Below, one piece after another: positions 30,001-37,126 of a DNA stretch of 64,000 nucleotides. Every line of letters begins with the position of its first letter. Positions within the stretch are counted from its first letter, which is position 1. Source of the DNA: JANQIO01 sp036351375 (GTDB lineage: Bacteria > Pseudomonadota > Gammaproteobacteria > Pseudomonadales > Halieaceae); contig JAZBOY010000150.1 in NCBI GenBank assembly GCA_036351375.1, positions 1-64,000 of the forward strand. The letters run 5' to 3'. The translations under genes and the position numbers were made by a program. The notes beneath the pieces were generated by a model, which worked only from the letters and a program-made list of their open reading frames with translations, was not told where the DNA came from and ran no database searches.

Positions 30001-30215
30001 TTGATTTCCTGCTCCAGCGGTGTGGCCACTGTGTCGGCCACGACCTCCGCGCTGGCGCCGGGGTAGCTTGCTGACACCTGGATGGTGGGAGGCGCGATTT
30101 CCGGGTACTGGGTAATCGGCAGTGAGACGTAAGAGATCGCGCCGACCAGCGTGATCAGGATGGAAATGACGGCAGCGAAAATCGGTCGCTCGATAAAGAA
30201 ATGGGTGAAGTTCAT
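27081..30215 (-). CDS. RND efflux transporter permease (HAE1 family)
   Basis: 1044 residues, the usual length of AcrB/MexB-type multidrug transporters. It starts NFTHFFIERPIFAAVISIL (first membrane helix) and shows two periplasmic loops and twelve helices. The proton-relay Asp pair lies at about residues 410-411 in GIVVDDAIVVVENVERHM. The ATG at 30215 is the conserved start; the frame is open to 30251. It forms a trimer in the inner membrane and pumps hydrophobic or amphipathic compounds. The adaptor gene lies upstream on the same strand, 10 bases away. No outer-membrane channel gene is next to it. Confidence 0.95.
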   Translation of the reverse strand: MNFTHFFIERPIFAAVISILITLVGAISYVSLPITQYPEIAPPTIQVSASYPGASAEVVADTVATPLEQEINGVENMLYMLSQSTGDGNVTLSVTFELGTDLDVAQVLVQNRVAIAEPRLPEQVRRLGVVTQKSSPDLMMVVNLFSPDDTYDQLYIANYATLQVRDRLARINGVGQIRLFGASEYAMRIWLDPDLVNAVDLTPAEVVRSLRAQNIQVSAGTMNQAPADNPSAFEIGIQTQGRLRSPEEFENIVVRASEEGRIVRLKDVARVELGAQSYTTRGYLAGQPAIALPIFQTPGTNALDTARELQATMAEMAKDFPPGLEYAIVYNPTEFIQESVSAVVQTIFEAVALVVLVIILFLQTWRASLIPIIAIPVSLIGTFAIMQALGFSLNNLTLFGLVLAIGIVVDDAIVVVENVERHMSDGMSPRDAAHRTMDEVGNALVALGLVLVAVFVPAAFVPGITGQFYQQFALTIATATMISVLISLTLSPALCALLLKPHENEEDGSEKSGGFFGAFNRALTALSDRYAWLTGRLVRRAGLVMVAYIGLLALTGFQFQQVPGGFIPDQDQGYAIVSIELPPGAELERTDAVVREVTEKLLAIDGIVNAVGFSGFSGATFTNAPNSATIFPTFAPFGERPPVGELINQMWGVGATVDEAFVLVIQPPPVRGIGNAGGFRLMIEDRLGRGLPLLEQATAELTKAANESEGITQAFTLFNNRTPQLYLDIDRERAERLQVPVSDVFDTVEIYFGSAFVNDFNYLGRTFRVTAQADAPYRRSPEDLLSLFTRNAFDEQVPLGSVATANYRTGPYRVMRYNLYPAASVYGSTLPGTSSGEAIATMEALAEAQLPNGLAYEWTELAYQQKQAGSTGVIVFAFSIIFVFLLLAAQYESLTLPLSIILIVPMSMLFAMFGVWVTGWDNNILVQVGLIVLVGLAAKNAILIVEFAKQEEDAGKDRFDAAVSAARLRLRPILMTAMAFILGVIPLVIAEGPGAEMRQALGVTVFSGMLGVTLFGLLFTPVFYVLCRALSPEAAAPEAATDSG

Positions 30216-30225
30216 CGCCGCGCCC

Positions 30226-31362
30226 TCAGTCCGTGTCTTTCGGGCTGACACTCATGCCGATGCGCAGGCGGTGATAGTTACCGCCGATCAGCTGCTCTTC
30301 GCCGCTGAGCCCCTCGCGCACCACGCGCATGCCGTCGACGATAGGTCCCGGCTTGATCCACACGCGCCCGACAGTATTGTCCTCATTGAGCGTGTAGACG
30401 AATTGCCGTGACTGGTCGAACTGCACGGCGCTGTCGGGAATCAACACCGCGTTGTAGAGCCCGCTGCCCTGCAGGCGCGCGCGTCCGAAAGTGCCCGGCT
30501 GTATGAAGCCGTTCGGGTTGGCGAAGACCGCACGACCTTCCAGTGTGCCGGAGGTGGGGTCAAGCTCGTTGTCGACGAAGTCCATCACTCCGTGGTGCTG
30601 GTAGTCGTCCTCGTCGATCAGCCGCACCGCCACCGCGTTCGGTGTGGTGCGGGAGGTGGGCCGGCCGCCGCTTTCATCGAGGCGCGCGTAGCGCAGGAAA
30701 TCCTGCTCGCTGACCTCGAACACGAAGTAGAGTGGGTCCTGCTGCACAATGGTGGTGAGTAGCGTAGCGCCGGTCATACCGCCGCTCACAAGATTCCCTT
30801 CGTCGACCAGCTGTTCACCCACGCGGCCACGAAACGGCGCGCGCACCTCGGTATAGTCGAGATTGAGCTGTGCCTCGGCGACCTGTGCCTGGGCCAGGGA
30901 CACGCGTGCTACGGAAGCCAGCAGGGCCTGTTCGTTGGCATCGGCCACGTCCTGGGCGATGGCGTTGCGCTTGATCAGGTCGCGGGACCGCCGCGCCTCG
31001 ATATCTGCCAGGTCGCGGTTGGCCTCGGCCTCTGCCAGGGCGGCCCTGGCTGCCTCCAGTGAAATCCTGAACGGTCGCTGGTCGATGACGTAGAGCAGGT
31101 CACCCGGCTCCACGATCTGTCCTTCCTGGAATTCGACGCTATCGAGGTAACCGCTGACGCGGGCCCGCACCTCGACCCGTTTGACGGCTTCAAAGCGACC
31201 GGCGTACTCGTCGTATTCAACGATCTCCTTCACGGTGGGTGTGAACACCGGCACTGGAAGCGTGTCCTGTGCGAAAGATGGCGATGAGACCAGGCCGGCA
31301 AACAGCGAACCCGTAAGCATTGGCAGCGCGCACGCAGCGAGCCGCGACAGGTGAGTGGCCAT
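30226..31362 (-). CDS. RND efflux periplasmic adaptor subunit
   Basis: 378-residue membrane fusion protein. A signal peptide ends near SPSFAQD, with no lipobox Cys. The lipoyl-like half motifs are at about residues 55-90 (VRARVSGYLDSVEFQEGQIV) and 170-190 (VRAPFRGRVGEQLVDEG), with an alpha-hairpin between, a beta-barrel and a membrane-proximal domain after. It bridges the RND permease and an outer-membrane channel. It is the first gene of a two-gene minus-strand operon. No TetR-type regulator is adjacent; the divergent gene is a peroxiredoxin 206 bases away. Confidence 0.93.
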   Translation of the reverse strand: MATHLSRLAACALPMLTGSLFAGLVSSPSFAQDTLPVPVFTPTVKEIVEYDEYAGRFEAVKRVEVRARVSGYLDSVEFQEGQIVEPGDLLYVIDQRPFRISLEAARAALAEAEANRDLADIEARRSRDLIKRNAIAQDVADANEQALLASVARVSLAQAQVAEAQLNLDYTEVRAPFRGRVGEQLVDEGNLVSGGMTGATLLTTIVQQDPLYFVFEVSEQDFLRYARLDESGGRPTSRTTPNAVAVRLIDEDDYQHHGVMDFVDNELDPTSGTLEGRAVFANPNGFIQPGTFGRARLQGSGLYNAVLIPDSAVQFDQSRQFVYTLNEDNTVGRVWIKPGPIVDGMRVVREGLSGEEQLIGGNYHRLRIGMSVSPKDTD

Positions 31363-31520
31363 GTGAAATCCTTGTGGTTGGATGCACCGCCGTTATGCAC
31401 TCGACCGGCGATGTCTGGAAAGGTGTATATCTTAAGCTTACGCACCGGAGTATCTGTGCGATCAGCTTTCTGTAGTGTAGGTTAGCAGATGAATGTTGGA
31501 TTTTTTTGATGGCAGGTGTG

Positions 31521-31545
31521 AAGGCAGGCTTCAGAATCCTGCCTT
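31521..31545 (+). promoter_or_regulatory. hairpin in the leader of the peroxiredoxin gene
   Basis: AAGGCAGG (31521-31528) and CCTGCCTT (31538-31545) form an 8-bp stem with a 9-base loop, ending 23 bases before the ATG at 31569. The stem is followed by a short TTTGC, not a long T-run, so it is at best a weak attenuator or a stabilising leader structure. The function is not known. Confidence 0.35.
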
Positions 31546-31568
31546 TGCAATGCAGAGGAGTGAGATTG

Positions 31569-32123
31569 ATGTTGATGTTCAGAGCGTTGGGAAAGCCCAT
31601 CGCACTCGGCCTGCTTGCTGTGCTTGCGGCGGTGGCCGGCGCCGCGACCAGCTCCCTGGTGCCCGGCGACACGGCGCCGGATTTTGAGCTGGCCTCCACG
31701 GACGGCAAAACCTACCGACTGAGTGAAGTGCTCGCCGGGTTGGAGGAGGGGGGCGGCGTGGTGCTCGCCTGGTATCCGCGCGCCTTCACCAGCGGCTGTA
31801 CGCTCGAGTGCAAGTCCTTCGCTGAGGACGGCGACATGATCAGCGCCTACAAGGTGCGCTACTTTATGGCCAGTGTCGATCCGCTCGACGAGAACAAGCG
31901 CTTCGCCAAAGAAATGAACGCTGAGTTTCCTCTGCTCAGCGATCCGGACAAATCTGTCGCCAAAGCCTACGGCGTGTTGCACCAGGATCGCTTCGCCTTC
32001 CGCGTCAATTTCTATCTGGACGCCGACGGCAAGATCCTGGCGATCGATCGCAACGTGAATCCCGCAAGCGCAGCGCCGGATATCGCAGCGCGCCTGGCCG
32101 AGCTGGGATTTGAGCAACGTTAA
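31569..32123 (+). CDS. exported PrxQ/BCP-like peroxiredoxin
   Basis: Reduces hydroperoxides through a redox Cys. The 184-residue protein has an N-terminal signal or anchor (residues 5-26, LGKPIALGLLAVLAAVAGAA) and an AhpC/TSA thioredoxin-fold domain with APDFELASTDG and AWYPRAFTSGCTLECKSF. The peroxidatic Cys is Cys77 and a second Cys, Cys81, lies only four residues later. In standard PrxQ proteins the resolving Cys is five residues on, so the spacing is unusual. The ATG at 31569 follows GAGGAGTGAG; an ATG two codons later is also possible. The stop overlaps the next gene by 14 bases. Confidence 0.85.
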   Translation: MLMFRALGKPIALGLLAVLAAVAGAATSSLVPGDTAPDFELASTDGKTYRLSEVLAGLEEGGGVVLAWYPRAFTSGCTLECKSFAEDGDMISAYKVRYFMASVDPLDENKRFAKEMNAEFPLLSDPDKSVAKAYGVLHQDRFAFRVNFYLDADGKILAIDRNVNPASAAPDIAARLAELGFEQR

Positions 32124-33093
32124 GAGAGTGCTGGTAGCGGGCGCCACCGGCTACATCGGTCGCGCCGTTGTCCGTGAACTGGTGGCCAGTGGCCACCAGA
32201 CTGTCGCGCTGGTGCGGCGCCTGGTGGCAGATCCCATCGTGCAACAGAGCTTGGCCGGTGCCGAGCTGCGTACGGCCGACGTGTGCGACAGCGCTTCTCT
32301 GCGCAGGGCGCTGCGAGGTGAGCATTTCGACGTGGTGGTGTCCTGTATCGCCAGTCGCGACGGCAACCCCGAGGATGCCCAGCGCGTCGACCGCGACGCC
32401 AACCTGCACCTGCTGGAGAAAGCCCACGCCTGTGAGGCGCATTTCATTCTACTGTCGGCCATCTGCGTGCAGAAGCCGAGGCTCGCGTTTCAGCATGCCA
32501 AGCTCGAATTCGAGCAGCTGTTGCGGGAAAGCGGATTACCTTTCACGATTGTGCGGCCCACCGCCTATTTCAAGTCACTGGCCGGGCAAGTAGAACGCCT
32601 CAAGCGCGGCAAGCCCTTCCTGGTATTCGGGGACGGAACCCTCACCGCCTGCAAACCCATATCCGAGGTCGACCTGGCGCGTTTCATGGTGGGCTGCATC
32701 GATAATCCGGCCTACCACGACAAGGTCGCTCCCATTGGCGGCCCCGGACCCGCGATGACTCCGAGGCAGCAGGGCGAGATGCTGTTTGGCCTGTTGGGCA
32801 AGCAACCGAAGTTCCGCTCGGTACGACCGACTCTGCTGCTGCGGATTGCACGGTTGCTGGATGGACTTGGGGTCATCAGCCGGTCCGCCCGCAACAAGGC
32901 CGAGTTTGCCCGCATCGGGCATTACTATGCCACCGAGTCGATGCTGGTATGGGATGAAAACCTCGGGCGGTATGATGCGGGTGCGACGCCGGAGTACGGA
33001 CAGGACACCCTGCGCGACTTCTACCGACGTGTGCTCGCCGACGGTATGGAGGGACAGGAGCTGGGCGCCGCCGCGGTGTTCGACCGCCAATAG
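32110..33093 (+). CDS. bciA: BciA/DVR-like divinyl chlorophyllide a 8-vinyl reductase homologue
   Basis: 327-residue NAD(P)H-dependent reductase of the atypical short-chain type. The nucleotide loop is VLVAGATGYIGRAV (residues 7-20). The rest carries a run of blocks I recognise from plant DVR and bacterial BciA: VVSCIASRDG, LLSAICVQKP (114-123), IVRPTAYFKSL, GDGTLTACKPISE (near 181), PIGGPGPAMT, QGEMLFGLLGKQPKF, RIGHYYATESMLV (268 on) and YGQDTL. The known enzyme reduces the 8-vinyl group of divinyl (bacterio)chlorophyllide. No other bacteriochlorophyll or reaction-centre gene is in the window. Start is TTG at 32110, overlapping the peroxiredoxin gene by 14 bases; later in-frame starts would cut the nucleotide-binding loop. 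Confidence 0.8.
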   Translation: MSNVKRVLVAGATGYIGRAVVRELVASGHQTVALVRRLVADPIVQQSLAGAELRTADVCDSASLRRALRGEHFDVVVSCIASRDGNPEDAQRVDRDANLHLLEKAHACEAHFILLSAICVQKPRLAFQHAKLEFEQLLRESGLPFTIVRPTAYFKSLAGQVERLKRGKPFLVFGDGTLTACKPISEVDLARFMVGCIDNPAYHDKVAPIGGPGPAMTPRQQGEMLFGLLGKQPKFRSVRPTLLLRIARLLDGLGVISRSARNKAEFARIGHYYATESMLVWDENLGRYDAGATPEYGQDTLRDFYRRVLADGMEGQELGAAAVFDRQ

Positions 33094-33095
33094 TC

Positions 33096-33281
33096 ATGCC
33101 TGGTGACATCGATCGCTTTCTCTGGGCCCAGGACGGCGTGGTCGACGCCCCTGAACTGCGCTCATCCATGACCCTGTTCTATGCGGTATGCTCCAACGAC
33201 GTTTTCGCCGACGTGCTGGGCGCCTTCTTTTTTGGTGAGCGGGACAGCTTGACCCTTGCCGTAATCGACGCCTGGGAATAA
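33096..33281 (+). pseudogene. internally deleted DUF1810 family remnant
   Basis: The 61-residue frame joins two ends of a normally 140-residue family. Its first part, DIDRFLWAQDGV (residues 4-15), looks like the DUF1810 N-terminus. After a short join, ELRSSMTLFYAV onwards (residues 20-60) looks like the C-terminal DUF1810 block, ending in ADVLGAFFFGERDSLTL. The conserved middle, including the usual WMWF segment, is missing, so an in-frame deletion of about 80 codons is inferred. It starts 2 bases after bciA and keeps an intact frame. It may be a non-functional remnant or a shortened variant. Confidence 0.6.
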
Positions 33282-33306
33282 CAACAAGAACTGCCGGGAG
33301 TAGCAT

Positions 33307-34047
33307 ATGCAACGCTTCGAGAATCGAGTGGCGCTGGTAACAGGCGCGGGCAGCGGTATTGGCCAGGCCGCTGCGCGCAGGCTGGCGGCGGAAGGCGCTA
33401 CGGTGTTCTGCGCCGACCTGGACCTGGCTGCCGCCCAGGCCACCGCCGAGGAGATCGGCGGCAATGCCGTGGCCCATGGTTGCGATGTCAGCAGCGAGGG
33501 CGAGGCAGAGGCCTGTGTGGCCGCCTGCGTCGAACAGCTCGGCAGCCTGTACGCACTGGTGCACATGGCAGGCATCCTGCGTTTCGAGCGCTTTCATGAA
33601 ACCAGCGCCGAGAACTGGTCACAGGTGCTGCGGGTCAACCTGGACGGCACCTTCTTCATGAACCGGGCGGTGATTCCCCATCTCAAGGCCAGCGGCGGCA
33701 GTATCGTCAACGCCGCCTCCACCGCGGCTCTTGCCGGCCTGCACTGGGGTGCCGCCTACGCGGCGAGCAAGGGAGCGGTGCTGGCCCTCACCCGTTCCAT
33801 TGCCGTGGAGTACGCGAAGGAGGGCGTGCGGGCCAACTGTGTCTGCCCTGGCGATATCCAGACGCCGATGACGAAAGCGCCAGCCATGCCGGATATGCCC
33901 AGTCGCGAACAGCTCACTCGCATCAGCTCCCTCGACGGTCCTAAGGGTCCGGAGGTGGTCGCCGGCGTTATCGCGATGCTGGCCTCGGAAGATGGCCGTC
34001 ATATTACCGGCGAGTATGTTCGCGTGGACGGCGGTACGTTATCCTAG
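33307..34047 (+). CDS. short-chain dehydrogenase/reductase (SDR) family protein
   Basis: 246-residue classical SDR. The NAD(P) loop is TGAGSGIGQAAARRLA at about residues 12-27. The catalytic Ser lies in NAASTAALAG and the Tyr/Lys pair in YAASKGAV (about residues 151-158). The C-terminus GRHITGEYVRVDGGTLS is typical of FabG-like enzymes. The substrate is unknown. A GGGAG site precedes the ATG at 33307. The aminotransferase gene follows after 30 bases. Confidence 0.92.
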   Translation: MQRFENRVALVTGAGSGIGQAAARRLAAEGATVFCADLDLAAAQATAEEIGGNAVAHGCDVSSEGEAEACVAACVEQLGSLYALVHMAGILRFERFHETSAENWSQVLRVNLDGTFFMNRAVIPHLKASGGSIVNAASTAALAGLHWGAAYAASKGAVLALTRSIAVEYAKEGVRANCVCPGDIQTPMTKAPAMPDMPSREQLTRISSLDGPKGPEVVAGVIAMLASEDGRHITGEYVRVDGGTLS

Positions 34048-34077
34048 CGGCCCCGCAAAATACCAAGAACACTCCAG

Positions 34078-35268
34078 ATGTTTGAACCCCGTTATAGCGA
34101 TCAGATTGATCGCCTGATGCACCGTGACAACGGCGCCTGGGAAACCCACGACCGCGCCGTGGCCATGAAGAACAACGGCGAGGACGTGATCCTGCTCTGT
34201 GTCGGCGACCCGGATTTCCGCACGCCTGAACCGATCATTGACAATGCCGTCAGCCACATGCGAGTGGGGCGCACCCACTACTCCCCGGCACTGGGTGAGA
34301 TCAAGCTGCGGCGCGCCGTGGCCGACCTGGAAACGGCGACCTCGGCCCACCCCTGTACGCCGGCGGAGGTGGCCATTTTCCCCGGCGCCACCAACGCCCT
34401 GTACGCAGTCATGAGCTGCCTGCTCAACGCCGGTGACGAGGTGATCATTCCCGAACCCATGTATGTTGGCTACCCGCCGATCATGGCGGCCATAGATGCG
34501 AAAGTCGTCTCAGTGCCGCTGCTGGTGGAGCAGGACTTCAAGCTCGACATGGAGGCCATGAAAGCGGCCGTTACTGAGCGCACCCGGGTGATGTTTATCA
34601 ATACCCCGGGCAATCCGACCGGCAGCATCATCGGCCGCAAGGAGCTGGCGGAACTGGCGGCCTTCTGCCGGGAGCGCAACCTGTGGCTGGTGTGTGACGA
34701 GGTTTACTCCATGTTTACCTATTCCGGCCGTCACCGCTCCTTGCGCGCCAGCGCCGAGCACCTGGATAACGTGGTGATGGTGGATGGGCTGTCAAAATCC
34801 CACGCCATGAGCGGCTGGCGTATCGGCTGGGCGGTGGCACCGGAACACCTGATCGAGCGCCTCGGCGCCCATGCCGGCGCCACCCTTTTTGGCTGCCCGC
34901 AGTTCATACAGGACGCCAGCGCGTTTGCGCTGGAGAACGACCAGGAATACGTGGCCAGCATGCGTCAGGACTATGCCGAGCGCGCCGACTACGTGGTGGA
35001 GAAGCTGGGCAAGCTCACCGGCATTCATTGTCACCGGCCCAAGGCCGGCATGTTCGTGATGTGCAACGTCGGCGGAACCGGTATGGATGGCCGTGAATTT
35101 GCGCGCGCCCTGCTGGAGGCAGAGCTGGTGTCGGTAGTGCCGGGTGATGCCTTCGGGCCCTCTGCGAAGGACTGCGTGCGGGTGGGTCTGGCCCAGCCAC
35201 GCCCCCTATTGAAACAGGCTGTATTGCGCATCAAGCGCTTTATTGAGGCTCTGCCAGCTCGATCGTGA
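34078..35268 (+). CDS. PLP-dependent class I/II aminotransferase
   Basis: 396-residue fold-type I aminotransferase. It has the substrate and cofactor segments GVGDPDFRTP-like (VGDPDFRTPEPIID), PGATNALYAVMSCLL, INTPGNPTGSIIG, the Asp in LVCDEVYSMF and the Schiff-base Lys in DGLSKSHAMSGWRIGW. The C-terminal Arg in CVRVGLAQPR binds the substrate carboxylate. It resembles aspartate or aromatic aminotransferases of the AAT_I subgroup, but the specific substrate is open. The last 29 bases overlap the convergent protease gene. Confidence 0.93.
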   Translation: MFEPRYSDQIDRLMHRDNGAWETHDRAVAMKNNGEDVILLCVGDPDFRTPEPIIDNAVSHMRVGRTHYSPALGEIKLRRAVADLETATSAHPCTPAEVAIFPGATNALYAVMSCLLNAGDEVIIPEPMYVGYPPIMAAIDAKVVSVPLLVEQDFKLDMEAMKAAVTERTRVMFINTPGNPTGSIIGRKELAELAAFCRERNLWLVCDEVYSMFTYSGRHRSLRASAEHLDNVVMVDGLSKSHAMSGWRIGWAVAPEHLIERLGAHAGATLFGCPQFIQDASAFALENDQEYVASMRQDYAERADYVVEKLGKLTGIHCHRPKAGMFVMCNVGGTGMDGREFARALLEAELVSVVPGDAFGPSAKDCVRVGLAQPRPLLKQAVLRIKRFIEALPARS

Positions 35269-36295
35269 AGTCCTGCTCCACACCATCCCGGCGGGCGGTG
35301 ACCACGACGCGGTCGCCGGGCTTCTGCTTTTCCATGAAGCTCAGGTAGTCGTCGCTGGATTTCACCGGCGTACCATTGAGCGCGACGATGACGTCGCCGA
35401 GCATGACTTCGCCGCGGTAATTGCGCCATACGCCGCGCATACCGGCTTTGGCGGCGGGCATCCCCGGGAACGCGCGCACCACCGGCACGCCCTCGATGCG
35501 GTAGCGCCGCGCCCAGTTGTCGCTGGCGAGTTCGATGCCGATCACCGGCCGGTACAGGCGGCCGAAGCTGATCAGCTGCGGCACCACTTCCATCACCGTG
35601 TTGACGGGAATCGCAAAGCCGATGCCGGCACTGGCGCCTGAGGGACTGTAGATGGCGGTGTTTACGCCCACCAGCTGGCCCAAAGAATTGAGCAACGGGC
35701 CGCCGCTGTTGCCCGGGTTGATGGCGGCATCAGTCTGGATGACGTTGCGGATAACGCGGTTATTGGGTGCGCGAATCTCCCGCCCCAGGGCGCTCACCAC
35801 GCCGGTGGTGAGCGTGGTATCCAGGCCAAAAGGGTTGCCGATCGCCAGCACCTTGCGGCCGATCTCCAGTTCCGAGGAGTCGCCCACCGGCAGTGGGAAC
35901 AGGAGCTCCTCCGGCGCCTCGATGCGCAACACCGCCAGGTCTTTTTCCGGCGCCACGCCAATCACCTCGGCGTCCCAGGTGCTGTTGTCGTGCAGCTCCA
36001 CCACCAGGCGGTTGGCGCGGGCGATGACGTGGAAGTTGGTCACCACCAGGCCGTTCCTGTCCCAGACAAAGCCGGAACCGCTGCCCTGCGGCACCTCCAT
36101 CACATTGCGATTGAACAGGCTGCGCTGCACGGCGACGTTGGTGACATGCACCACCGCCGGGCTCGCGGCCCGGTAGATCTCGGTGGAATTGGCCTCGTCT
36201 TCGGTGGCGAAGCTCAGGTATTCGGGCGTGGGGTCCGGCTGCGCCGCGGCCAGGGCGGCGCACATCAGCCAGCATGCCAGTAGCGCGCGGTGCAT
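35240..36295 (-). CDS. S1C serine protease, DegS/HtrA-like with one PDZ domain
   Basis: 351-residue periplasmic protease. A signal peptide ends around ALAAAQ. The trypsin-like domain shows a catalytic triad at His89 (TNFHVI), Asp119 (EKDLAVL) and Ser197 (NPGNSGGP). A single PDZ domain occupies about residues 240-345 (VMLGDVIVALNG). With one PDZ and a cleavable signal it is closer to the DegQ/DegS size class than to two-PDZ DegP. It shares one base with the upstream DUF1499 gene, so both are one minus-strand unit. Stress induction is plausible but no sigma-E promoter could be assigned. Confidence 0.93.
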   Translation of the reverse strand: MHRALLACWLMCAALAAAQPDPTPEYLSFATEDEANSTEIYRAASPAVVHVTNVAVQRSLFNRNVMEVPQGSGSGFVWDRNGLVVTNFHVIARANRLVVELHDNSTWDAEVIGVAPEKDLAVLRIEAPEELLFPLPVGDSSELEIGRKVLAIGNPFGLDTTLTTGVVSALGREIRAPNNRVIRNVIQTDAAINPGNSGGPLLNSLGQLVGVNTAIYSPSGASAGIGFAIPVNTVMEVVPQLISFGRLYRPVIGIELASDNWARRYRIEGVPVVRAFPGMPAAKAGMRGVWRNYRGEVMLGDVIVALNGTPVKSSDDYLSFMEKQKPGDRVVVTARRDGVEQDFTIELAEPQ

Positions 36296-37011
36296 CAGAA
36301 CTTTTCTGCGAACACCCGGATCCTGGCGGCGTTGGCGCCGAGGTCGCTCACGCCGACCCGGGACACCGAGCGCAGGTCCAGCTCGCTGCCGCCGTCGGTT
36401 CTGCGAATGCGGATGACGATATCGTCCTTGAAGCCAAACCAGAAGGAGGTGTACTCAGCCTCGATCAGCCCATTGGTGGGATCACTGTTATAGATGTGCC
36501 AGCCCAGTTCCTCGGCAATGCCAACCGCCCGCTCAAAGGCCTTCTCAGGCGAGAGCTCGGTGGTGACGGTATCGAGGTCGGGATAGAACTCTATCTGTTT
36601 GGCGATAGTGTCCGGCTTGATGTCGAGGGTGTTGGATTCTTCGCCACGGTAGTCCACGCCGGCGTCAAACAGGGGCGGGTCTTCGGTGTCCGTGGTGATG
36701 TCATGAATGGGCGGGTATTGCCCGGCGGTGCTGAGAATAGCGCTCAGCAGCAACACAGGCGGCACGGCGGGTAGGGACTTGAGCAGCACCTGCCCGCGTC
36801 GGTCGCGGGAGCGGGGCAGCATGCTGGCGATAATCAGCAGCACGATCACCACGCTGGCGAGGAGTCCGCTGGCCGCGAACAGCAACAGGCCGATACGGAA
36901 GTGCACACCCAGCCTCACCGCCAGTACGGACAGGGGCATCAACAGCAGGCAGACGATGCCAGCGCGGTACAGCAGCGTGACCAGTCGAGAGTTTGAACCG
37001 GCTTCAGTCAT
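36295..37011 (-). CDS. DUF1499 domain membrane protein
   Basis: 238 residues. Three membrane helices lie in the first 105 residues (about 10-30, 40-63 and 78-95). The C-terminal half is a DUF1499 domain with YPDLDTVTTELSPEKAFERA, GWHIYNSDPTNGLIEAE, FGFKDDIVIRIRR and SRVGVSDLGANAARIR. The function of the family is unknown. The gene starts 115 bases from the divergent SDR gene and its stop overlaps the protease start by one base. Confidence 0.88.
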   Translation of the reverse strand: MTEAGSNSRLVTLLYRAGIVCLLLMPLSVLAVRLGVHFRIGLLLFAASGLLASVVIVLLIIASMLPRSRDRRGQVLLKSLPAVPPVLLLSAILSTAGQYPPIHDITTDTEDPPLFDAGVDYRGEESNTLDIKPDTIAKQIEFYPDLDTVTTELSPEKAFERAVGIAEELGWHIYNSDPTNGLIEAEYTSFWFGFKDDIVIRIRRTDGGSELDLRSVSRVGVSDLGANAARIRVFAEKF

Positions 37012-37126
37012 TGCGAGTCGCGTTCCTCAAAAATGTGGATGCTAGCATACTTGCGGTGATAGCTTTTGCCAGTCCCGGCGCGGCTCGCGCGCCGATAATC
37101 ACAGGGAAATCTGGGGGAGTGAGGCC

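Noticed and set aside
32110..35268. A hidden bacteriochlorophyll or carotenoid gene cluster around bciA
   Set aside because: Neighbouring genes are peroxiredoxin, DUF1810 remnant, SDR and aminotransferase; no bch, crt or puf motifs were found.
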